A stretch of 64,000 nt of DNA from contig NC_047498.1 of assembly GCF_002079055.1 (NCBI RefSeq), forward strand, positions 124,001-188,000, given 5' to 3'. The notes under the pieces were generated by a model. It worked only from the letters and a program-made list of their open reading frames with translations. It was not told the origin of the DNA and did no database searches. The position numbers and the translations under genes are program-made. Positions 38,540 through 47,411 of the stretch are shown piece after piece. Numbering within the stretch: the stretch's first letter is position 1; each line of letters begins with the position of its first letter. Source of the stretch: Saccharomyces paradoxus (lineage: Eukaryota > Ascomycota > Saccharomycetes > Saccharomycetales > Saccharomycetaceae).

Positions 38540-39142
38540 ATGAGAATTTATCAGTGTCATTTTTGCTCATCCCCATGTTATCCAGGTCATGGGATCATGT
38601 TTGTGCGTAACGATGCTAAAGAGTTTAGATTCTGCCGTTCGAAATGTCACAAGGCATTCAAGCAACGTCGTAATCCAAGAAAATTAAAATGGACCAAAGC
38701 TTTCAGAAAGGCTGCCGGGAAAGAATTGGCTGTGGACTCTACCTTGACTTTCGCCCAAAGAAGAAATGTTCCTGTTAGATACAATAGAGAATTAGTTGCC
38801 ACAACTTTGAAGGCCATGGCTAGAATCGAAGAAATCAGACAAAAACGTGAAAGAGCCTTCTACAAGAACAGAATGAGAGGCAACAAAGAAAAGGACTTCT
38901 TAAGAGACAAAAAACTAGTCGAGTCTAACCCAGAATTATTGAGAATCAGGGAAGTTGAAATCGCCAGAAAACTGGCTAAAGAACAAGAAAGAGCCGAATC
39001 AGGATCTGAACAAGAAGAATCTGAAGAAGAAGAAGAGGAAGATATGGAAATTGACAGTGACGAGGAAGAGGAAGAACAATTAGAAAAGCAAAAGATTCTG
39101 CTAAAGAACAGAAGAAGAAATACGAAGAAAATTGCTTTTTAG
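38540..39142 (+). CDS. RLP24: Rlp24, pre-60S placeholder related to ribosomal protein eL24
   Basis: A 200-residue protein. The N-terminal 55 residues are an L24e zinc-ribbon-type domain with Cys6, Cys9, Cys32 and Cys36 ([24 protein letters not shown]). The rest is a basic helix followed by an acidic/basic tail (about 150-200) with Glu runs. Rlp24 occupies the eL24 site on nuclear pre-60S particles and is removed in the cytoplasm by the AAA-ATPase Drg1, whose binding uses the C-terminal tail. One residue longer than I recall for S. cerevisiae (199), in the Glu tract. Confidence 0.97.
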   Translation: MRIYQCHFCSSPCYPGHGIMFVRNDAKEFRFCRSKCHKAFKQRRNPRKLKWTKAFRKAAGKELAVDSTLTFAQRRNVPVRYNRELVATTLKAMARIEEIRQKRERAFYKNRMRGNKEKDFLRDKKLVESNPELLRIREVEIARKLAKEQERAESGSEQEESEEEEEEDMEIDSDEEEEEQLEKQKILLKNRRRNTKKIAF

Positions 39143-39327
39143 TTAGAACAGAACCAGGCCAAATGTCTCCTTCCCTTCTTTTCTCATACTTATTTCATGG
39201 GATAAATAAGAATCACCTGTATACTATTATTACATTACATAACATTACACAATGACCATTTTCAAGGGTCCTCTTACATTCTTATCAGAGGTATATTATT
39301 TAACCCCAATATATGCTGAATACTGGT

Positions 39328-39810
39328 TCAGGAATTAGAAATGTTTAGAAACTCCTCACCAAGTGGTGATCTGACAAATTCACAGAAGTGGCGAACGTCA
39401 TTCTTGGACAGTATCTTGAAATCAATGACTTCAAAGATCGGCAGACTTTGGTATATTCCATACCACACACCAATGCGAACATCCAATACCTGTCCATTTA
39501 TCAACATCAAATCGTCTTTATGGGCCGAAAATAATTTCTCGCTCATATACAAAGACATCTCCTCTTCGCCATTTGTTAAATTGAGGCAATGAAGATTCCT
39601 AACTACCATTTGACAGAAAAAACCTTCAATAAGTTCTTTATTGGATCCGCAGAACAAGAAATCTACTAAGCGAACAACAGTCCTAAATCTTTTGGACGGA
39701 TGAATATTGTTTAGCTTGTCTCCGCTTCCATCGTCAACATTGTAGTTAACGTCGTAATTCGCTGCTATTTTATTCTTCAAACATTTTAAATCTACTACCA
39801 GCTGGCTCAT
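39328..39810 (-). CDS. TEN1: Ten1, OB-fold subunit of the CST telomere complex
   Basis: A 160-residue protein matching S. cerevisiae Ten1 in length and sequence (MSQLVVDLKCLKNKIAANYD at the N-terminus). The pattern of beta strands fits a single OB fold. Ten1 binds Stn1 and, with Cdc13, forms the RPA-like CST complex that protects telomere ends and limits telomerase. Sequence is fast-evolving, as usual for CST subunits, so recognition rests on synteny plus motif recall. Confidence 0.94.
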   Translation of the reverse strand: MSQLVVDLKCLKNKIAANYDVNYNVDDGSGDKLNNIHPSKRFRTVVRLVDFLFCGSNKELIEGFFCQMVVRNLHCLNLTNGEEEMSLYMSEKLFSAHKDDLMLINGQVLDVRIGVWYGIYQSLPIFEVIDFKILSKNDVRHFCEFVRSPLGEEFLNISNS

Positions 39811-39944
39811 GTAATACCGTGGTAGTTTTCTGAAAAGGGCAAACAGAACTAACAGGTAACCAATACGATGTAGTGGTGTTACTTCTTAAATAAGGGCATT
39901 GTTCATCTCTGCTTCAAAGTAAGAGAGAAAAGAAGAATTAAAAA

Positions 39945-39963
39945 TAAAAAAATAAAAAAATAA
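39945..39963 (-). terminator. Pol III T-run terminator of tRNA-Ser
   Basis: Immediately downstream of the tRNA on the minus strand there are two runs of seven T (39954-39960 and 39946-39952 as A on the plus strand), a standard RNA polymerase III stop. Confidence 0.8.
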
Positions 39964-40045
39964 CGACAACTGCAGGACTCGAACCTGCGCGGGCAAAGCC
40001 CAAAAGATTTCTAATCTTTCGCCTTAACCACTCGGCCAAGTTGCC
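39964..40045 (-). tRNA. tS(AGA): tRNA-Ser(AGA), intronless
   Basis: An 82 nt gene. The 5' GGCAACT pairs with the 3' AGTTGTC to form the acceptor stem, with discriminator G. The A box TGGCCGAGTGG and B box GGTTCGAGTCC are intact. The anticodon arm AAAGA-TTAGAAA-TCTTT gives anticodon AGA, read as IGA, for UCU/UCC/UCA serine codons. A long variable arm (GGGCTTTGCCC) confirms a class II serine tRNA. No intron. The position between TEN1 and LOT6 matches the tS(AGA) gene of S. cerevisiae chromosome XII. CCA is not encoded, as expected. Confidence 0.97.
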
Positions 40046-40061
40046 ATATTATTATTGACAT

Positions 40062-40415
40062 TGTTGTATTACGGGCTCGCCTAATACCAGATGTCTTGAC
40101 AATCCTAAAGTCGTTTAGGAGAGTAACTTGTTGTCAGACTTATTATTAACGTGATTCACCGAATGTTACTTATCCTATATAATCTATATAAGATCTGAAT
40201 CTAACTAAAGGGTGGGAGCGCGGAATCTCGGATCTAAACTAATTGTTCAGGTATTTATACGTTTGGTTGGTTTGGTTCATCTTAGGCAAGTAGGTTGCCT
40301 AGTATACTCAATCTTGTCTGTTTCGGAACTATTGATTCGTACGTGTTTCATACATGTTTTGTGTCTAGGTTGGTAAATCTAGTAATGCTGAGGTATCTCA
40401 TTTTGAGATACAACA
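40062..40415 (-). mobile_element. Ty3-type sigma solo LTR
   Basis: A 354 bp element with TGTTGTATCTCA at its 5' end (minus strand) and TACAACA at its 3' end. The terminal inverted TGTTGTA/TACAACA and the GTATCTCA-TGAGATAC hairpin are characteristic of Ty3 sigma. It begins 16 bp upstream of the tRNA-Ser 5' end, the exact Ty3 target position set by TFIIIB/TFIIIC. Flanking pentamers (GACAT and GAGAT) agree at four of five bases, consistent with an aged target-site duplication. No internal Ty3 domain is attached, so it is a solo LTR left by LTR-LTR recombination. It is diverged from the S. cerevisiae sigma consensus, hence not recent. Confidence 0.92.
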
Positions 40416-40489
40416 GAGATTGATGTATCTCAACATCTTATACATCAGTAGGACGTTACAGCATCCTAAACGTTTTATCAAAACGTTTA
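40416..40489. other. Unassigned block between two LTR remnants, with a perfect inverted repeat
   Basis: About 75 bp between the sigma LTR and the Ty1/2-type stub. It contains AAACGTTTT-ATC-AAAACGTTT (40468-40488), perfect nine-base arms around three bases. I cannot assign it to delta, sigma, tau or tRNA flank by eye. It may be older LTR debris or original genomic sequence. Confidence 0.35.
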
Positions 40490-40835
40490 TGAAACAAATG
40501 TGTGAGAAATGAGTGAATATTGAGATAATTGTTGGCATTCCGTTGTTGATGAAGGCTATAATATAGGTATACAGAATATACTAGAAGTTCTCCTCGGGGA
40601 TATATTGGAATCCACAAGAGGGAATCAATATTTCTACATAATAATATTACTATTTCTTCTTTCGTTTGTATGTTGTCATTTATTACCATATTACATTATC
40701 AATCCTTGCCTCTCAGCTTCCACTAAGTTCGATGATTGTTTCTCAATCTTTATGTCATCTTCTTACACCGCATGTGATAATATACTAATAAGATGAATAC
40801 TAGTCGATAGATGATAGTTGATTCTTATTCCAACA
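40490..40835 (-). mobile_element. Truncated Ty1/Ty2-type remnant: delta LTR plus short gag-proximal stub
   Basis: On the minus strand a delta-type LTR runs from 40835 (TGTTGGAATAAGAATCAAC) to 40530, about 306 bp. It is followed by about 35-40 bp that resembles the very start of the Ty1/Ty2 TYA (gag) region. The element is therefore a broken 5' end fragment rather than a clean solo LTR. No matching 5 bp duplication is evident at its two ends, which fits truncation. It lies within the 1 kb upstream of the tRNA, where Ty1 and Ty2 normally insert. Divergence suggests an old copy. Confidence 0.85.
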
Positions 40836-40983
40836 CATGCTATAATCGAATGAATTTGATCGATCCAGCCGGAATTACATTTTCTAATCGTACTTCATAA
40901 TTTCGTTTTATTGCAAGTCTTTTAGATAGTTAGCTTCTTGGGCTGCTCCACTAAACAGATAATTATAGTCTGATCTTGGCGCT

Positions 40984-41196
40984 TTACTCGACCTTACTAT
41001 TTTCTGCAGCTTTTTGTATCGGATTTGGATCCAAGACAATTGTTGTAATTCCATTCTTGGCATAACCCTGTGTAGGTTCTGCAGCTAAGCTGTCTTTTCT
41101 TCGAGTCGTCCCTACGTCGTATATTACCCGTGTCATAATGTTAGAGTATCCTTTAACATGTGTAGAAAAGTAAATATAGAATAATGTAAGGTGCAA
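40984..41196 (-). CDS. Unrecognised small ORF divergent from LOT6
   Basis: A 70-residue ORF I do not recognise. An inner Met (residue 21) would give a 50-residue product starting MTRVIYDVGTTRRKD. Composition is balanced (Ala, Thr, Lys, Asp, Pro), unlike the Phe/Ile/Lys-rich chance ORFs of AT-rich spacers. The N-terminal 20 residues are hydrophobic/basic and could be a short presequence. Its ATG lies 145 bp from the LOT6 ATG in divergent orientation, so it could share that TA-rich promoter. It starts 149 bp beyond the end of the Ty1/2 remnant and does not look like Ty Gag or Pol. It may be a real small gene or an eroded one. Confidence 0.35.
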   Translation of the reverse strand: MHLTLFYIYFSTHVKGYSNIMTRVIYDVGTTRRKDSLAAEPTQGYAKNGITTIVLDPNPIQKAAENSKVE

Positions 41197-41246
41197 AAAT
41201 CAACAGATTTGAAAAACTTTAAAGGGGGTGATTGAAAAGGGAGAGT

Positions 41247-41270
41247 TATATATATATATATATATATATA
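41247..41270. repeat. (TA)12 microsatellite in LOT6 promoter
   Basis: A run of about twelve TA units 70-95 bp upstream of LOT6. It can act as a TATA-like or nucleosome-excluding element and is likely length-polymorphic. Confidence 0.75.
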
Positions 41271-41340
41271 TTGATTGACAATTGATCACCACCATCATTT
41301 AACTACCTACCGGACTGCTTAGTCGACAATCGCGTTAAAA

Positions 41341-41919
41341 ATGAAGGTGGGAATTATAATGGGTTCTGTCAGAGCGAAGAGAGTATGTCCTGAAATTGTA
41401 GAATACGTAAAACGTACAATCGAAAATAACGAAAAATTGGTAGATGAGAAGGTAAAAATACAAATACTAGATTTACAACAGATCGCTCTTCCTTTATATG
41501 AAGACGATGACGAACCGATACCGGCGCAAATAAAGAGTGTGGACGAGTATGCAGACAGCAAAACTCGATCATGGAGTCGCATTGTAAATGCATTGGACAT
41601 TGTTATATTTGTTACACCTCAATACAATTGGGGCTATCCAGCAGCTTTGAAAAATGCAATCGATCGCCTTTATCACGAATGGCACGGAAAATATGCTCTG
41701 GTGGTAAGCTACGGCGGTCATGGCGGTGCTAAGTGTAATTACCAACTTCAAGAGATACTACATGGTTTAAAGATGAATGTTGTAGGTGGAGTGACAGTAA
41801 AAATACCAGTAGGTATAATGCCATTACCCGAGGACATAGTCTCACAGTTCAGCGTGCACAATGAGGAGATTCTGCAATTACTCGCCTCTTGCATTGATGC
41901 AACGGAGAATAAGCCATGA
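41341..41919 (+). CDS. LOT6: Lot6, FMN-dependent NAD(P)H:quinone reductase
   Basis: A 192-residue flavodoxin-like protein of the NADPH-dependent FMN reductase family. The N-terminus KVGIIMGSVRAKRV is the FMN phosphate-binding loop. PQYNWGYPAALKNAIDRLYHEW and SYGGHGG are the conserved flavin-contact blocks. Lot6 reduces quinones, is active against oxidative stress, and in S. cerevisiae binds the 20S proteasome and controls Yap4 stability in a redox-dependent way; the name comes from low-temperature induction. About a tenth of residues differ from the S. cerevisiae protein as I recall it, which argues for a sister species. Confidence 0.97.
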   Translation: MKVGIIMGSVRAKRVCPEIVEYVKRTIENNEKLVDEKVKIQILDLQQIALPLYEDDDEPIPAQIKSVDEYADSKTRSWSRIVNALDIVIFVTPQYNWGYPAALKNAIDRLYHEWHGKYALVVSYGGHGGAKCNYQLQEILHGLKMNVVGGVTVKIPVGIMPLPEDIVSQFSVHNEEILQLLASCIDATENKP

Positions 41920-42221
41920 AGTTTAACTGTCATGACAAAAAGACAAAAAGGCAAGTTCAATTATTATAGGATACTGTAATTCAGGCTTTAACTAATATTT
42001 AGTTTTGAGTGCAAAAGTATCTCTACCAACAGTGATTTGGGCTCTTGCATTACCTATACACCATTAATAAACTCACTTCATCAAGTTTTATCGAAATTTT
42101 TTCTTTCAGAATATATATGAATATATATATGCATAGTGGTATGGTGTTCATTTAATGTACTTATTTGTAATAAAAAAGATAAATTAAAACTAGAAATTCG
42201 AGTCGACGGTCAAAGCTGTTC
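41920..42221. other. LOT6/YLR012C convergent spacer
   Basis: A 302 bp AT-rich 3' spacer with ATATATATGCATA simple sequence near 42116-42135. No gene seen. Confidence 0.6.
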
Positions 42222-42521
42222 TCAATATTCTTCAGCATTTGAAATCTTTAACATATCAATTTTTAAATAGGTTCTTTTTCTTCTATAGCTCGGAATATAA
42301 GCATTCATGTATGACCACGTCGTAACACGATCGAACCAAGCGACTTCTTCTTGCGCAAATTTCCTAGCAATACCAGGCACACCTCCTTGACGGTCAAATG
42401 CAATTCTTGCAGTTTCTCGTTCAAAATCCATTTGACATAAAGCCAGGTATTTCTCCTGTTGTTCAGGCTGCAGTTGGAGATACTGTTGGTAGGTGATTTC
42501 TTTGTAATAGACAGTCTTCAT
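42222..42521 (-). CDS. YLR012C: YLR012C, small protein of unknown function
   Basis: A 99-residue protein that matches S. cerevisiae YLR012C in length, position and most residues. It is soluble, with no signal peptide or membrane segment. It is rich in Tyr and Gln near the N-terminus (YYKEITYQQYLQLQPEQQEK), with a helix-forming middle and a basic patch (SYRRKRTYLK) before the C-terminus. I know no domain and no function for it. Preservation of the ORF in a non-cerevisiae genome supports it being a real, selected gene. Confidence 0.85.
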   Translation of the reverse strand: MKTVYYKEITYQQYLQLQPEQQEKYLALCQMDFERETARIAFDRQGGVPGIARKFAQEEVAWFDRVTTWSYMNAYIPSYRRKRTYLKIDMLKISNAEEY

Positions 42522-43556
42522 TCTAGATATGTTCGAGGCTTTTTCTCTTTATCTAATGAATTTCTTTCTGCCTTGAAGCCGCTTTCATTTCAGAAAATTG
42601 TTTTATGATCCATCTGGAACGTAACCTTTTTTATACGTTTTATATTAAAGCACCCCGTCATCGTAGCTTGTCCTGGACTCAATTTTACTCATTCTTCTAA
42701 CATTTTTCTTGCCAAGGGCGGCCCTGGAAGAAGGGTCCCGATATGTGGATAGCGCCACACATTCAATTAGGGGAAATATTATTTCACCCCATTCAAGCAC
42801 GCAGTGGGTTTATTCGCCATTCGACACGATAAACATGCTATTGAATAGGGAATAGTGCATAGAAAATTCAGTTCTACCTACGAGGTGTCTGCTTATGACG
42901 TGGCTTTTTTGTTACTCTTGGCAAAAAGTACATATATATGATTCCAAACATAATGTTTTCTTTTCAAAAAAGAAGCGAAAAAGTTAGCTTTTCTTGGAGA
43001 AAGAACAGAAGCTGAGCGGCGCATCAGGCTTGGGTTTGCTTTATGTTGCATAATAACTGTATCACTTAAACCTGCCTTACAGGATTAAACCTATTAACCC
43101 CGATGAAAACGCATCAACAAACCCTTAACACTGTACTTTTACCTGGTCAAATACATAAACACACAGCACTGCGTATCATCCCCCTTATATGAGAAACCCT
43201 TTTTTTCTTGGCAAATATTTCAGACAAAACGCGGACAACATTACCTGTTTAGCCGCCTGCCACAGAAAATACGTAGGTTTCTCTGGAAAATGGAATAGTG
43301 GGTTTAAGCTCAAAAGCATCCTCTCCAGCCATATCTATGTTTTTTAAGGGTCTAGGGTCCATTTGATCGAAAAGAATAAATGGTCAAGCACATTGTTCCA
43401 GTTAATGTCCGTTGCTCTTTTTGAAGGCTATTATTATAAGACAAGAGTTTCTTTGAAGGAAGCTATATTATCTTTTCTGGTTGAAGCAATTTTCTTAAAT
43501 GTAAAACAATCATTTACCTTGAAATCGAGTATTGCAACCAATAACAAGAAATTGCT
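42522..43556. other. Long YLR012C/GAT3 divergent regulatory region
   Basis: At 1,035 bp this is among the largest gene-free stretches outside the Ty and centromere zones. It contains STRE-type AGGGG at 42769-42773 and, on the other strand, at 43181-43185 (CCCCT), a GC-richer block around 42715-42760, and a 65-codon ORF at 43363-43560 that overlaps the GAT3 ATG. No RNA gene recognised. The length suggests complex regulation of GAT3 or an unannotated transcript. Confidence 0.45.
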
Positions 43557-43976
43557 ATGAACATCAAGACTTTGTGCCATCAAGAATACAGAAGAATCTC
43601 AGTTGAATCGTTACTGAACCCAGTAGAAGAGGCACTAGATTGCGGAAAGTCGCAGCCTCATCCAAAACCCAGTACTAAACCCACTAATGAATCTTTGTGT
43701 GCCAGAACGAATAATACTGCTGTCCAACACAATGTCCAAAAGAGAAAAGGTGTCACCAGGAGATGTCCACAGTGTGCGGTAGTAAAGACTTCTCCGCAAT
43801 GGAGAGAGGGTCCTGATGGACAAGTGACATTGTGTAATGCCTGTGGACTATTTTATAGAAAGATATTTTTGGTTTTTGGCAAGAGCCTGGCAAAGCGGTA
43901 CTTCAACGAGATAAAAGGTGTGAGCGTAAAAAGAAAAATTCCGAAAAGCCTCTATGGAGTTGCGAGAACGCACTAA
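43557..43976 (+). CDS. GAT3: Gat3, GATA-family zinc-finger protein
   Basis: A 139-residue protein with one GATA-type finger, Cys70-X2-Cys73-X19-Cys93-X2-Cys96 (RRCPQC and LCNACGLFYRK), and a basic tail that ends KRKIPKSLYGVARTH. The N-terminal 60 residues are low-complexity and are where most differences from S. cerevisiae (141 residues) lie. Gat3 and its paralogue Gat4 are small GATA factors of poorly known targets; S. cerevisiae GAT3 is linked to spore-wall formation. It is preceded by an unusually long spacer. Confidence 0.95.
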   Translation: MNIKTLCHQEYRRISVESLLNPVEEALDCGKSQPHPKPSTKPTNESLCARTNNTAVQHNVQKRKGVTRRCPQCAVVKTSPQWREGPDGQVTLCNACGLFYRKIFLVFGKSLAKRYFNEIKGVSVKRKIPKSLYGVARTH

Positions 43977-44450
43977 GAGAATTTATTTCTACCCTAAATA
44001 TTATATATTTATGTCACATCAGTAATTATACATTTATCGAACTCGAACAGTTGACGGCGAACGTTAATGCGTTATTCGCAAGTCTACTTTGCCACACAAA
44101 GTAAGTGGTTTCTCAGTTCCTTTAATTTTCTTTATCGACGTAGTCCCTGACAGAAAACCTTCACTGAAAATGTAAGATGAAGTTACGTATCAAATACCGG
44201 TGATATGATAGTTTGTTAGTCGATATATATATATAGTGGCATACTTCTCAATGAAATTTTGTTTATATTACGTTCTACACGCATTCAATTATGAAGGCCA
44301 CCACAAAAACTGCAAACTTATCATTAATGTACCCTATTCATTTGAATGAGATATATTAGGATTCTTATATTTTTTATAAAGAAACCACAGTCGAAACAGA
44401 GCATTAATGGCCCGCCTTCAACCCCTCCTCCATGGTTCTTCGGATCATCA
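43977..44450. other. GAT3/PPR1 convergent spacer
   Basis: A 474 bp AT-rich spacer with short TA repeats near 44225-44238. Short ORFs here overlap the PPR1 3' end on the opposite strand and are not convincing. No gene called. Confidence 0.55.
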
Positions 44451-47165
44451 CTAAAACATCCCGCCGGATCCAGAGCTGTTTCCATTACTGAAATCATAGG
44501 AAGACTCGCCTTCGTTTCCATTACCAGATCTGACAAAAAATTCATCCCATACAGATCGCGAAGTAACCTGAAAAAGAATATCCATAATATCTTGATTATT
44601 GGTATTTAACTGGCCATTCACTGCAGAAGATATATTTGTAGAAACATTTTCATTTATCACTGGATTAGTTTCGCTCACATCTATAATATCAGACTGGGGA
44701 ACATTACTATGTTTCTCCAGTTCGGTAAAAAATTCTTCTAAAGGTATATCAAAAGGTGCTTTCTCTTCAACGTTGTATTTATTAAAAGCTTTATGATCGA
44801 AAGTGCTGTCATCAAACCCAAGTACATTAGTTTTTTTACCATAACCTGACATACGCTTTGCTTGGGAGGCTAGAGTATTTGAACCCGAAAAAATTCCATT
44901 GTCGTCATTCAATTGCATAAATTTTAACTTTATCACAACTGATGACAAAATTTTGTAACTAGTGTAACAGGTTTTTGCGGATTCGCAAAAACCTATCAAA
45001 TTCTTCAGTACTATCAACACTTTTTCAGTGTATTCAGAAACTTTCTCTTGAGAGTCATTTATGTTGTTTTTTGAGTAAAAGTTCACGTAAAGATAAGTCA
45101 TACCTGTCATGAACATGTTGTGAACTGCCACCCACGTGTAACCAATTTTTTTATTGACACAAAGGTTGTAAAATACGTCTATGGTGCCCTTTGTACTGTC
45201 CAGGACAATTTTAAAAGCGGTATCATTCAAAGTAGGGCATTTCGGAGAAAGTCCATAAAGAATACTCTTCGAGTAATGATAGTTCAGATCAAACCAGATG
45301 CTATTATATTTGCAGTTCATTCTATCAAAATTTTTCGGGACGTCCACTTGAAACCAACGTTCAAGCTCATTGTGCGTTTCGATTCGCCAACTCTCGAGAT
45401 CCATAAACCTCCTGGGTAATTCTGCACCGGGTGCGTAAAGTATTCTCACTATGCTGGCTTGGATCCTTCTGATTTTATACATAGCCAATGCGATAACTTT
45501 CGAGGACGGATTCGGGCTTGGTAGGTCTGAGTAATCGTCAACATCCTGGTTAGTTAATGTGATGAGGGAATCGTCCAAAAGACTAGGATACCTGGTGGTG
45601 ATGCTTTCTTCAGGAATACCAAAAGGTCGACCAAAATAAGAACAAATTTGCCGGTCCAAGGAGTAGACGCACCAAAATAGACGCCTGCGAATATCTCTGG
45701 TAAAGGCATCATAATTCTTATTAATTTTTTCTGAGTGCAAACCTAGATCAACAGTTAATCTTAGCACTGAACCCATGGTATACCAAACACCCGGAACATT
45801 CGGCCTCATTATCGAATAGATTACCATGAGCAAAGTGCCTGCCAATGCCTCCAATCTGTCTGAAGATGAAAATATAGAGGCGATATATTTGGTAGCGCGT
45901 CTTTTGTATGTAGCGACAGTAGTAATATCTGACTTCAGTACCTGCGTAGCATGGCCAATAGCGAATATAATGTTTAAAAAAAAGTAAGGTATATGAAATT
46001 TTGTCGGTAGTTCAATTACCGAGCATATTTTGTCGTTTTGCAAAGACTTCCAAGTGTCATACCATGGAACATCCTCAGAAAGGCATACGTTAATCTTCTC
46101 GATAACGTTATCGTTCTTTGGTTCCGTATGCGCTGAAAAACTACTAGCGGTTGGAATTTCAAACGCGGTATTTATGTTTGTCTGATCAGAAGCCAATGCA
46201 ATATCGGAATTCCAGGGGCCATAAATAGGTTCAAAGTATTTTTTCAAGAAAAGTTCTCTATGCAGCAAAGGTAGCTGTGAATTAGTATCCACAAAAAACC
46301 TTGATATCATAACTTCAGCAGCATGACGAGGTGGTAGCTCCAATGGATCAAAGTGAGGATTATTCTCAGCTTCGGCATATTCGTTGTATTTCTGTTCTCT
46401 TAGTTTAATATCTTCATCCAATACATCATCTCCAGATTCTTGTCGAAAATTAGTTGCTGTAAAAACCAATCTCGCAAATGAGATGCCAGATGAATCCCCT
46501 AAAAACGAGTTAAAACTACTTTCCCTTATCGTGCCCAATGCACTGATCTCTTTATTACATTGGCGCAGCTCTTCCGCCCTTGCATCTGAAGTCATAGGGC
46601 TGCCTTTTTCAGGTAATAAAGCGCTGCCGTCTTCTTCTTTTGAGTCTGCCAGAAATTCTTTACGTTGAATATTTATAGTCTGTGGGCTTCCCATAGGTTT
46701 GCCCATTGAAACTGAGGATGTCATGGAATGCCCTTTCTGAACCAAATAATCGGCTAATAAGCCATTATGTGGCAGTAACCCCTCTTGTCCCAAAGATGAG
46801 ACTGAACTGTATTTTTTCAAATCAAAAGGCTCATCGTCACTCGTAGCAGGTATATTTCCCCGTATTTGCATGGGATCTACACCATATTCTTTCAATGCAC
46901 GCATCATGACAGCCAATCTATCTTCCAGAAAAAAGACATAAGATCTGGGAATATCCTTTCCGGTGGCGGGGTCCAAGGAAACACACGGTACCTCTAGTTT
47001 GGCACACCTTTTGCAGCTCGGGAACTCCTGATCACATTTAATTTTCTTCAATCGACATCGTTTACATGCAGTTCTAGATTTAGAAATTCCTATATTAGGA
47101 GAGTCTCCTCTTTTTGATAACTCGGTTCTATTACTTTTTTTGGAGTCGAATTTTTTCTGCTTCAT
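44451..47165 (-). CDS. PPR1: Ppr1, Zn2Cys6 activator of pyrimidine biosynthesis genes
   Basis: A 904-residue protein, the same length as S. cerevisiae Ppr1. The binuclear zinc cluster is at residues 34-61 (Cys34, 37, 44, 51, 54, 61; CKRCRLKKIKCDQ). A linker and short coiled-coil dimerisation region follow (about 65-105), then the fungal-specific middle homology region (about 270-700), and an acidic C-terminal activation region. Ppr1 binds CGG-N6-CCG sites upstream of URA1, URA3, URA4 and URA10 and is switched on by the intermediates orotate/dihydroorotate. The promoter spacer with BRE2 is only 246 bp. Confidence 0.98.
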   Translation of the reverse strand: MKQKKFDSKKSNRTELSKRGDSPNIGISKSRTACKRCRLKKIKCDQEFPSCKRCAKLEVPCVSLDPATGKDIPRSYVFFLEDRLAVMMRALKEYGVDPMQIRGNIPATSDDEPFDLKKYSSVSSLGQEGLLPHNGLLADYLVQKGHSMTSSVSMGKPMGSPQTINIQRKEFLADSKEEDGSALLPEKGSPMTSDARAEELRQCNKEISALGTIRESSFNSFLGDSSGISFARLVFTATNFRQESGDDVLDEDIKLREQKYNEYAEAENNPHFDPLELPPRHAAEVMISRFFVDTNSQLPLLHRELFLKKYFEPIYGPWNSDIALASDQTNINTAFEIPTASSFSAHTEPKNDNVIEKINVCLSEDVPWYDTWKSLQNDKICSVIELPTKFHIPYFFLNIIFAIGHATQVLKSDITTVATYKRRATKYIASIFSSSDRLEALAGTLLMVIYSIMRPNVPGVWYTMGSVLRLTVDLGLHSEKINKNYDAFTRDIRRRLFWCVYSLDRQICSYFGRPFGIPEESITTRYPSLLDDSLITLTNQDVDDYSDLPSPNPSSKVIALAMYKIRRIQASIVRILYAPGAELPRRFMDLESWRIETHNELERWFQVDVPKNFDRMNCKYNSIWFDLNYHYSKSILYGLSPKCPTLNDTAFKIVLDSTKGTIDVFYNLCVNKKIGYTWVAVHNMFMTGMTYLYVNFYSKNNINDSQEKVSEYTEKVLIVLKNLIGFCESAKTCYTSYKILSSVVIKLKFMQLNDDNGIFSGSNTLASQAKRMSGYGKKTNVLGFDDSTFDHKAFNKYNVEEKAPFDIPLEEFFTELEKHSNVPQSDIIDVSETNPVINENVSTNISSAVNGQLNTNNQDIMDILFQVTSRSVWDEFFVRSGNGNEGESSYDFSNGNSSGSGGMF

Positions 47166-47411
47166 GATTTAATCATCATCTTCGTATGTTTTATATACTC
47201 TAAAGGGTCACTCCTGTGCGTTTAACGCAAATCACCTTACGTAACTAAAAATTTTCATTTTTGGTATTGTGAATATTTGATGTAGCTCATCGCGGTAAAA
47301 GAAAAAAAAATGAGAATCAATAATTATAGTTTCAAGAGGATGTAAACAAAAGATATCCACAATCAAGGTGGGCCCAAATTCGACGAAGAGGAACAATTAA
47401 CTTCCACAGTA

